Positions 7,985 through 14,039 of a stretch of DNA of 22,669 nt are shown here, piece after piece. The notes under the pieces are model-generated. The model did not search any database. It was not told the DNA's origin and saw only the letters and a list, made by a program, of their open reading frames with translations. The translations under genes were made by a program, and so were the position numbers. The stretch comes from Endobugula sp047619205. Lineage in GTDB: Bacteria > Pseudomonadota > Gammaproteobacteria > Pseudomonadales > Cellvibrionaceae. The DNA is taken from the NCBI GenBank assembly GCA_047619205.1, contig JBLHJR010000052.1:1-22669 (forward strand). Reading direction: 5' to 3'. The stretch's first letter is position 1. The number at the start of each line of letters is the position of its first letter.

Positions 7985-8431
7985 AACAAGCTAGCTGAGC
8001 AGATACCGTCCAAAACAACGGTGTAGGTAAAGCTTTAATTATCATCCTGCCATAAGATAAGCGAATGAATGGGCTAGGAGGCTACCGGCCTTAGGCGTTG
8101 CACGCGAAATCTTGTCCGAAATTATGAGTCACCTTTCTATCCTAAGCTCTATAGGTTAGTTGAACATGTTGGAAATAGGCTAAACACCGCAAAATATGAC
8201 GTATCCCACTGCAATAGAAACGTTAGTAGTAAATTAAAAAGTATTACTCTTATCAGTTTAGCTGAGATCACTATCACCATAGGGAAAAGCCGCCTAAAAT
8301 GGCCTAAATAACAGTTTTAGAATAAAATGTGCGCTACTTAAAGCAATGATTATTGTTTGAGTGGTATATTAGTGCATCGATTGGCATTTTTTGATAAAAA
8401 CACCGTATTCTCCGCAACGAAGGACTCTATT

Positions 8432-10147
8432 TTGAGCAACAAACAAGCAATCAACTTAACTTCTCTCAGTCTAATACAAGACGAGCTGATGACGACCATT
8501 GACGATGCCTCAACTCACCTGGAAACATTTATCAGTGAGCGGGATAATCTCAAGGTTTTAGAGGATTGCGTTACGTCTTTACAGCAAATTCGCGGTAGCC
8601 TTGATCTTATTCAATTGTACGGCGCTTGCGAGTTAGCGGGGGAGATTTTACTAACGGCTACACAGATAGATACCACCAACCCGGATAAGCTGGATGATAA
8701 ATTATCGGCATTAACAAAAGGTTTTTTCGTGTTGAGCTGCTATTTTGAGTACACCCAGCAGCATGAAGTAGGCATGCCCGTGCTCTTAGTCCCTTACATT
8801 AATGATATACGCCTAGTTAATCGTGCTGCAGTCATGCCTGAATCTTACTTTGAGCCTTCAGTTAGTCACTATCGTTGCCCTCAAACATTCCCCGAATCGG
8901 TATTACCAGAAGATGCTCAACTACAGGCTATGGTACGCCGTTTTCGCCATATGTACCAAATCGGGCTACTGGGTGTCATTAAAGAAATTCGTGTGGAACA
9001 ATCGTTAAAACTGATGGCCAGAGCCGTTGGGAAAGTCTATAAATTAGCCCAAGGCACGCCGACGGAAACACTTTGGTGGTTAGCAAGTCATGCATTAAAT
9101 GCATTTATAGAAGGTAATATTCGACTAACGGTGACACGGAAACGCTTATTTTCACAGTTGGACAAGCGGCTAAAGCAAATTGAGAAGCAAGGTGCCTCGG
9201 CTTTTGAACAGAAAATATCCGATGAATTGATTAAAGAGTTTGCCTACTATATTGCGATAGCGGATATAGATAAAGTTGAGTTTCAGAAAATTAAACAGTT
9301 ATACGGGTTTGAAAACATTGGCTATAACGAAAGTATTTTACAGCAAGAAACTATGTCTCTGACAGGGCCTAACGCTAATACGGTTCAATCAGTCGCTGAG
9401 GTTTTACGCTTAGAATTAAATATCGTCAAAGCAAGCATCGAAAACGCTCAAAGTGCCGATTATGTAGCAGAGCATGGTTACCAAGACACCATATCTAGAG
9501 TACAAAAGGTCAAGGATATCTTAAGTGTGGTTGGATTAACTTCTGCTGCTGATGTCATCACTCAGCCATTAGTGAGCCTAGTAACAATAGAAGAAAATAA
9601 GCAGGTATTAAAAGAAGAAGAAAGTATAGAAATAGTGAATGCATTGTTATATGTAGAAAGCGTTATTAACAGTTTAGTCAAACGTAACTTTTCTGGTGAA
9701 AAACTAGCTGAGTTAAATAAGCTAACTCAAAATGAAATGATCTCAAGTCACCATCTGCATGATGCTCAATTGGTTGTTATAAGTGAGGCCGAACAAGGGC
9801 TGGTCGTTATCAAACAATTATTAACTGCCTTTGCCGATTCAGATTACGATAATGCACACCTCACTACTCTATCTCCTCGTCTTGATGAAGTAAGAGGGGC
9901 AATGACGGTGCTTAACTTACCTCGCGCTGCGGCAATCATTTACAGCTGTAGCGACTTTCTCGAAAAGACCTTAATGGCGTCGGAAGCCAACGCCGCTCTT
10001 GAGCATATGATGGAAACATTTGCTGACGCCCTAATTTGCTTAGAGTATTATCTAGATTGCATGAAAGTCGATAAGAATGTCTCGCCTGACACCTTAACAG
10101 TAGCGGAAGAAAGTCTTGCTGCGCTTGGCTACTGTGTACGCACATAA
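8432..10147 (+). CDS. fimL: FimL-like protein, degenerate HPt regulator of type IV pili
   Basis: The product resembles Pseudomonas FimL and the N-terminal part of ChpA, which control twitching motility and cAMP/Vfr signalling. The opening NLTSLSLIQDEL, the HPt-type helix SLQQIRGSLDLIQLYGACEL (49-68) and the later MYQIGLLGVIKEI and TPTETLWWLASHALNAF blocks are typical. In a true HPt domain the residue four before the Gly of HxxKG is His; here it is Gln51, so phosphotransfer is not expected, as in FimL. A second HPt-like helix (LDEVRGAM) near the C-terminus has Asp there. I chose TTG at 8432 because AAGGA (8420-8424) sits 7 bases before it. The frame is open from a TTG at 8357, which would add 25 residues with no good SD. 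Confidence 0.72.
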   Translation: MSNKQAINLTSLSLIQDELMTTIDDASTHLETFISERDNLKVLEDCVTSLQQIRGSLDLIQLYGACELAGEILLTATQIDTTNPDKLDDKLSALTKGFFVLSCYFEYTQQHEVGMPVLLVPYINDIRLVNRAAVMPESYFEPSVSHYRCPQTFPESVLPEDAQLQAMVRRFRHMYQIGLLGVIKEIRVEQSLKLMARAVGKVYKLAQGTPTETLWWLASHALNAFIEGNIRLTVTRKRLFSQLDKRLKQIEKQGASAFEQKISDELIKEFAYYIAIADIDKVEFQKIKQLYGFENIGYNESILQQETMSLTGPNANTVQSVAEVLRLELNIVKASIENAQSADYVAEHGYQDTISRVQKVKDILSVVGLTSAADVITQPLVSLVTIEENKQVLKEEESIEIVNALLYVESVINSLVKRNFSGEKLAELNKLTQNEMISSHHLHDAQLVVISEAEQGLVVIKQLLTAFADSDYDNAHLTTLSPRLDEVRGAMTVLNLPRAAAIIYSCSDFLEKTLMASEANAALEHMMETFADALICLEYYLDCMKVDKNVSPDTLTVAEESLAALGYCVRT

Positions 10148-10174
10148 ATTAGCCATAGTTATTTTACTCATCTC

Positions 10175-10828
10175 ATGATGTATATCATATTTTCGTTTGT
10201 CATTATTTTGCTTGCCTTATTTGTGGGCTTTTTAGCTTATACACTATTGTTGAAATCTCGATGGTTCTTGGGATGGTTGCGCGGGATGTCTGGATTGTTG
10301 CTAATAGTAGCAGTGATTTTTTTAGGCCTTATGGCTTTTGATGTGTCAAGTTATAAGCAATTAACAGCGGAGCAGGCTATTGCTACTATCCGCTTTGAAG
10401 AAGTGAGTGCACAGCGTTATATTGCGACATTTACCACAGCAAAAAATAACAGTAAACGCTACGAATTATATGGTGACCAATGGCAACTAGATAGTCGGGT
10501 GATTAAATGGAGTGCTTTCGCTACCAGTCTTGGTATTAACACTGGATATCGATTGGATCGCTTAGCAGGACGTTACTTATCGCTAGGTGACGAGCGTAAT
10601 AAGCCTAGAAAAGTCCATGCCCTAAATGAAACCCTCGCGGGTGTAGATACTTGGTTATGGCTTAATCAGGTAGACGATACAATTACGTTTGTAGATGCAC
10701 GTTACGGTAGTGGCGTTTTTCTTCCAATGAGCCACAATAGTTTGTACCAAATAGCACTAACAAACAGCGGCCTAGTTGCCCGTCCAGTCAACCAATCAGC
10801 CAAAGATGCCGTTGCACTTTGGCAATAA
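10175..10828 (+). CDS. Conserved-type membrane-anchored protein, function unknown
   Basis: I do not recognise a named domain. The 217 residues start with two hydrophobic segments (about 3-26 and 34-55) joined by a short basic loop (LLKSRWFLGWLRG). The rest is a soluble domain rich in Tyr, Trp and Arg, including KRYELYGDQWQLDSRVIKW and FVDARYGSGVFLPM. This fits a small inner-membrane protein with an extracytoplasmic or cytoplasmic domain after a helical hairpin. Two adjacent ATG codons (10175, 10178) are possible starts and neither has a clear SD. It lies 27 bases after fimL and 44 before sohB on the same strand, so cotranscription is likely. From memory, proteins of this type are sometimes labelled cation/multidrug efflux without support; nothing here shows transport. 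Confidence 0.75.
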   Translation: MMYIIFSFVIILLALFVGFLAYTLLLKSRWFLGWLRGMSGLLLIVAVIFLGLMAFDVSSYKQLTAEQAIATIRFEEVSAQRYIATFTTAKNNSKRYELYGDQWQLDSRVIKWSAFATSLGINTGYRLDRLAGRYLSLGDERNKPRKVHALNETLAGVDTWLWLNQVDDTITFVDARYGSGVFLPMSHNSLYQIALTNSGLVARPVNQSAKDAVALWQ

Positions 10829-10872
10829 ATCTTATTTTGACAATATATACTTTACACCTTTAAGGAGTTCTC

Positions 10873-11928
10873 TTGGAATTTTTATACGAATACGGTCTTT
10901 TTTTGGTAAAAACAATCACCTTTGTGGTTGCCATAGGCATTATCTTAGCGCTTATTCTCAGTGCGGGACAAAAAAACAAATCATCGGCAGAAGGCACTAT
11001 CGAAGTCAGTAAATTAAACGAACGCTACAATGAAGTGAAAGATAGCCTAAAGTCTATCGTTTACGATGCTGACAAGTTAAAAATTGAGGCTAAAGAAGAA
11101 AAACAAAAACAAAAGCTGGCAAAGAAAGAAAAGAAAAAATCAGTTGCCTCAAAGCAAACTACTGCTTATAAAAAGCGGCTTTACGTCCTAGATTTTGACG
11201 GCGATATCAAAGCATCCGCAGTGGAGAGCTTTAGAGAAGAGATTACGGCAATATTAAGCCTAGCCTCACCTCAAGATGAAGTGATGGTAAGATTAGAGAG
11301 TGCCGGCGGTATGGTGCATAGCTATGGTTTAGCATCCAGCCAATTAGCGCGAATCAAGGATAAAGGTATTCCCCTAACCGTATGTGTTGACAAGGTGGCT
11401 GCTAGTGGTGGCTATATGATGGCCTGTGTGGCGCAAAAGATATGTGCGGCACCTTTTGCCATTGTTGGCTCAATTGGCGTCGTAGCGCAGCTACCTAACT
11501 TCCATCGTTTGTTAAAAAAGAATGATGTTGATTTCGAGATGCTCACGGCAGGGGAATATAAGCGGACCTTGACGATGTTTGGCGAAAATACAGATAAGGG
11601 TAGGCAGAAGTTTGTTGCAGAGCTAGAGACCACTCATGAGCTATTTAAGAGCTTTGTGAGTCATCAGCGCCCCGTCGTTGATATTGATAAAGTGGCAACC
11701 GGCGAAATTTGGTTTGGTTCGCAAGCAAAAGAGCAGAACTTAATTGACGAGTTGATCACCAGTGATGATTACATTATGCAGCAGCTAGAACTGGCAGATA
11801 TTTATAAGATTGAATACAGCATTAAAAAGACCTTGGCTGCGCGGGTGGGCCTAAATATACAATTGGGTGTTGAAAATGCCGTGGGTAATCTATTCAGTAA
11901 GCTGAATGCTAGCCGTTTTATGCAGTAA
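10873..11928 (+). CDS. sohB: SohB, inner-membrane S49-family serine protease
   Basis: SohB is a signal-peptide-peptidase-A-like protease anchored in the inner membrane with its catalytic domain in the periplasm. The 351 residues begin with a helix (about 9-31), followed by a Lys/Glu-rich linker likely to be coiled coil (about 65-95) and the S49 domain. Catalytic Ser178 is in KVAASGGYMMAC (174-185) and the general-base Lys230 is in TAGEYKRTLTMFG (225-237). VGSIGVV (198-204) is also conserved. The start is TTG at 10873, with AAGGAG (10862-10867) 5 bases upstream; the next candidate methionine lies far inside the catalytic domain. It is the last gene of the fimL group. Confidence 0.93.
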   Translation: MEFLYEYGLFLVKTITFVVAIGIILALILSAGQKNKSSAEGTIEVSKLNERYNEVKDSLKSIVYDADKLKIEAKEEKQKQKLAKKEKKKSVASKQTTAYKKRLYVLDFDGDIKASAVESFREEITAILSLASPQDEVMVRLESAGGMVHSYGLASSQLARIKDKGIPLTVCVDKVAASGGYMMACVAQKICAAPFAIVGSIGVVAQLPNFHRLLKKNDVDFEMLTAGEYKRTLTMFGENTDKGRQKFVAELETTHELFKSFVSHQRPVVDIDKVATGEIWFGSQAKEQNLIDELITSDDYIMQQLELADIYKIEYSIKKTLAARVGLNIQLGVENAVGNLFSKLNASRFMQ

Positions 11929-12059
11929 GCCTTTCTTTATAGTATAAGCTAACAGGCCATTTAGTTACCAATCTACCCACTTACGATAGTGAACGACAAT
12001 CAATATTCTATCGCAAATGAAGGAATGCTAAACAGCCCGTTAACACCCACTAACAAATG

Positions 12060-12068
12060 TTATGCACA
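12060..12068 (+). promoter_or_regulatory. Perfect DnaA box 1
   Basis: TTATGCACA matches the TTATNCACA consensus for the initiator DnaA at every position. It is 188 bases from a second perfect box on the same strand. The replication origin is not obviously here, since no dnaA, gidA or parAB genes are nearby. Confidence 0.5.
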
Positions 12069-12127
12069 TGTCTAAGAAAACCGTCATAAAATAGTTAGAA
12101 AAACGCCACCTTTTCATTCTCCCCATG

Positions 12128-12156
12128 TTGACATTGCTAAGCATTTGATTTAAAAC
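12128..12156 (+). promoter_or_regulatory. Candidate sigma-70 promoter in the spacer
   Basis: A consensus -35 TTGACA (12128-12133) is followed after 17 bases by TAAAAC (12151-12156), a mediocre -10. Transcription would start near 12163 and run into the region of the second DnaA box. There is no clear gene for it to serve, so a small RNA or a spurious match are both possible. Confidence 0.3.
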
Positions 12157-12247
12157 AATAAAGTCATTATGGTTGTTTTTTGTACGATCCGGTTTAGCCC
12201 CTTTATTTATAGTGTTTCGACCGACTCAACAAACTTTACTCACAAAG

Positions 12248-12256
12248 TTATCCACA
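12248..12256 (+). promoter_or_regulatory. Perfect DnaA box 2
   Basis: TTATCCACA is the strongest known DnaA-box variant. The following bases (GCTCTTGTGGAAA) carry an imperfect opposite-facing copy, so TCCACA (12251-12256) and TGTGGA form an inverted pair around 5 bases. This resembles a two-protomer site; binding is not demonstrated. Confidence 0.5.
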
Positions 12257-12437
12257 GCTCTTGTGGAAAGAATATTTACTCTATGAATTCCGCTAATTCA
12301 ACAGTAATGGCTTCAAAAGCCGCCTTCAATACTGTGCACAGATTGATGCTAAATGATGAATTACCGAGCCCCCAAAAAGCCTTTAAATAAGATGGCTCAA
12401 TGTAAGTAGGGTAGTGTCTAGGGGGTAAGTTGAAGAC

Positions 12438-12471
12438 AAAAAAAACCAGGTGTCTGGGGGAGATCACCTGG
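12438..12471 (-). terminator. Intrinsic terminator on the minus strand
   Basis: Read on the minus strand, CCAGGTG (12471-12465) pairs with CACCTGG (12452-12446) around a 12-base loop and is followed at once by eight T (12445-12438). This is a textbook rho-independent terminator. It lies about 150 bases after the stop of the minus-strand gene at 12623-12976 and is the only nearby gene end in the right orientation. Confidence 0.8.
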
Positions 12472-12622
12472 ACAAGACCATGAGGAATAAACGTTGAACA
12501 GCTAATTTTAGGGTAAGCTGACTATACTTTAAGTATGGTAGAGTTTAGAGAATATGCCACTATTGGCCTATATCATTTTAAACTCTTTTGTAATTAAAAT
12601 CTGAGCTAGTTAAACTTATTAG

Positions 12623-12976
12623 TTATTTATCATTCTTTAGATGAGCGGGATCTGGGCTCATCATCTGAATGGTGGAAGAAATAGCATTATCGAGTATTTC
12701 TAAGGTCGTTATACGCATAATATAGCGGTCTAAGTGCTTTCTGAAGAGGGGTAAGCGTCCGCACATGGCCTTAAACTCATGGCTGATAGGTTCATAAAGT
12801 AAGTCGTGATCTTGAATGCTCAATTTATTAATCTCGGATAGCTCCTTATTAATGGCATTAGTGCAGTCATAAATTGCATCTTTAGCATTAATCGAATTTA
12901 CCTCCCAATAGGCTCGATCTAAGGTAGCGGAAAGGTTATCCAGAATTGGTACAACCGATGCAATATTTGCTGCCAT
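12623..12976 (-). CDS. Small soluble protein of unknown function
   Basis: I do not recognise a family. The 117-residue product has no signal peptide or membrane segment and looks helical, with hydrophobic/charged alternation (NLSATLDRAYWEV, TNAINKELSEINKL) and two cysteines (C38, C72 approximately). Reality as a gene is supported by GGAGA a few bases before the ATG, a TATACT -10-like hexamer on the minus strand (13020-13015), and a strong intrinsic terminator downstream at 12438-12471. It is monocistronic, with repeat-rich DNA on its 5' side. Confidence 0.75.
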   Translation of the reverse strand: MAANIASVVPILDNLSATLDRAYWEVNSINAKDAIYDCTNAINKELSEINKLSIQDHDLLYEPISHEFKAMCGRLPLFRKHLDRYIMRITTLEILDNAISSTIQMMSPDPAHLKNDK

Positions 12977-13084
12977 GATGTATCTCCATGCGAAAAATTC
13001 AAATGATTACGCAAAGTATAGACTCTATTAGCAGTTATGCTTGGTGAATGGGGCAATTTATTCGTCGGGGAAGGGGGGCTTAGC

Positions 13085-13116
13085 TTTATCAATGGCCGCA
13101 GTGGGCCATTGATAAA
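13085..13116. repeat. 13-bp perfect palindrome
   Basis: TTTATCAATGGCC (13085-13097) and GGCCATTGATAAA (13104-13116) pair perfectly around GCAGTG. It has no T-run of terminator type on either strand. It directly abuts a longer imperfect palindrome, suggesting a cluster of repetitive extragenic elements. Confidence 0.8.
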
Positions 13117-13300
13117 TAATCCTAAATACCGCCGATGAATCTACTGCGGCTGTCTAAGGCACAGAATATAAAGCGTTTTTCATTTTTTTAGGCTACACCC
13201 GTAGGGTGGCTACGAGTTTGCCGAAAAAAGCAAAAAATCACTGTAGATTCCGCACCTTAGTCACCCTCGCTACGACTCCACTGCGGTATGACAGGATAAT
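13115..13300. repeat. Long imperfect palindromic element, MITE-like
   Basis: The left half aligns with the reverse complement of the right half over about 85 bases. Matching blocks include TACCGC (13127-13132) with GCGGTA (13283-13288), the CTAAGG/CCTTAG pair near 13154 and 13255, and T-rich/A-rich stretches flanking the centre near 13208. No coding sequence lies inside. It shares CTACTGCGG and CCTCGCTACG motifs with the element at 20011-20176, so the two may be of one family. Confidence 0.65.
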
Positions 13301-13324
13301 GCAAAGTTGTATCAAACAATATCG

Positions 13325-13642
13325 CTAATACTTTACTTGTAAGGCTTTTAATTTGTCTGCTGCGCTTTCTTTTACTTCTTCTACCTTGTCTGTAGCTGTC
13401 TCTGTTACTTGCTCTTTAGCCACTTCAACTTTTGCAGCAGCAACCTGTTTTACGGCTTCCACTTTTTCTATGACTTTTTTCTTCACTGTTGTTGTTGTTG
13501 TTGTTGCTGTTTTAGTTTCTGAGGCGGCTGCAGGCAAGGGTGATTTTTCAACAGTAGGGCTGATGGTGCTGCTCTCATTTGATTCCGAACAGCCCGCGAC
13601 CGCCAAAATGATGATCGATAAAACGAATAATAGGTTTTTCAT
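13325..13642 (-). CDS. Small lipoprotein with Thr tract and Lys/Glu/Ala-rich helix
   Basis: The 105 residues start MKNLLFVLSIIILAVAGC, a lipoprotein signal with VAGC and lipid-modified Cys18. A Ser/Thr/Pro-rich linker follows, then six consecutive Thr encoded by an exact (ACA)6 tract (13488-13505). The C-terminal half is a long Lys/Glu/Ala/Val segment (KKVIEKVEAVKQVAAAKVEV and onward), probably an extended helix or coiled coil. The start is ATG at 13642 with GGAGG just upstream; the in-frame TTG at 13654 overlaps that SD and is not preferred. No enzymatic motif is visible. An envelope spacer role is conceivable but unproven. A 101-codon frame on the other strand is its shadow. Confidence 0.8.
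   Translation of the reverse strand: MKNLLFVLSIIILAVAGCSESNESSTISPTVEKSPLPAAASETKTATTTTTTVKKKVIEKVEAVKQVAAAKVEVAKEQVTETATDKVEEVKESAADKLKALQVKY
13488..13505. repeat. (GTT)6 / (ACA)6 trinucleotide repeat in the lipoprotein gene
   Basis: Six exact GTT triplets on the + strand are read as ACA (Thr) codons on the minus strand. Length changes by whole triplets would keep the frame and alter only the linker length. Confidence 0.9.
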
Positions 13643-13802
13643 GATTTCCTCCAATTGAGATGGTTTTTCCCGTAGGGCAAGTCCAGTATGGTAAGTCTTA
13701 TTATTTTAAATACAGGTGTTAACTTGCACAGACTTAAATTAACATACTATTCTTTATAAAGCAGTATCTATAGAATTGGAATGAAAAAGGTTTATTAATA
13801 GT

Positions 13803-14003
13803 ATGAGCATGGAACAATTTGAGCATTATGCTTTACTTATTTGTGTGGGGGGACTGATTCTTTTCATGACCTTTATTATGTGGGATTTAGCCAAACAATC
13901 GAATGCCGGTAAGTTTGGCACGATAATACTATTTGCCGCATTAGGGATCGGTTTGCTGGGTTTTTTGATTAAAACCGTTATGCTTGAAATAATTGACTCA
14001 TGA
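13803..14003 (+). CDS. DUF2788-type small membrane protein
   Basis: The 66 residues have two hydrophobic helices (about 8-27 and 40-62) with the connecting signature MWDLAKQSNAGKFGTIILF. It matches my memory of the DUF2788 family, small inner-membrane proteins of proteobacteria with no assigned function. The ATG is preceded by AAAAAGG about 12 bases upstream, a slightly long spacing; a second ATG two codons in is possible. It is followed after 36 bases by the pseudokinase gene on the same strand, so the two may be cotranscribed. Confidence 0.8.
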   Translation: MSMEQFEHYALLICVGGLILFMTFIMWDLAKQSNAGKFGTIILFAALGIGLLGFLIKTVMLEIIDS

Positions 14004-14039
14004 AAAATAATGCGCTGTTATATACGCCATTAATCGCTA

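Larger units (their letters stand above)
7869..8431. other. Intergenic spacer sthA-fimL
   Basis: No supported gene is visible in these 563 bases. The spacer holds a 10-bp-arm palindrome (7889-7920), an (AAAC)6 microsatellite (7961-7984) and then non-repetitive sequence leading to fimL. I looked for tRNA cloverleaf, attC-like and promoter patterns and found nothing convincing. Confidence 0.6.
11929..12622. other. Gene-poor spacer with DnaA boxes
   Basis: These 694 bases separate sohB (+) from the minus-strand gene at 12623. They contain two perfect DnaA boxes, a TTGACA-containing promoter candidate, a minus-strand terminator and an unsupported 73-codon frame (12169-12390). No RNA gene family was recognised. 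The spacer is AT-rich around 12060-12170. Confidence 0.6.
12977..13324. other. Repeat-filled spacer between two minus-strand genes
   Basis: These 348 bases hold the upstream region of the 12623-12976 gene and two neighbouring palindromic repeats (13085-13116 and 13115-13300). No coding frame is supported. Confidence 0.65.

Noticed and set aside
8090..8170. tRNA-like or attC-like fold in the sthA-fimL spacer
   Set aside because: No consistent acceptor, anticodon or R'/R'' core could be drawn; only short chance palindromes are present.
11984..12013. CGATAG/CTATCG inverted repeat after sohB
   Set aside because: A 6-bp arm with an 18-base loop and no T-run is within chance expectation for a spacer this long.
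12060..12256. Chromosomal replication origin
   Set aside because: Two DnaA boxes alone are too few, and none of the usual origin neighbours (dnaA, dnaN, gidA/mnmG, parAB) are in the window.
12169..12390. 73-codon + strand frame downstream of a promoter candidate
   Set aside because: There is no SD before its ATG, the predicted start is only about 6 bases from the inferred transcription start, the protein matches nothing I know, and it overlaps the DnaA boxes. It is left as an open possibility in the findings, not as a gene.
13353..13658. 101-codon + strand frame opposite the lipoprotein gene
   Set aside because: Its low-complexity Ser/Thr/Val composition is the antisense of the Lys/Glu/Ala-rich lipoprotein, which has the real SD and lipobox.
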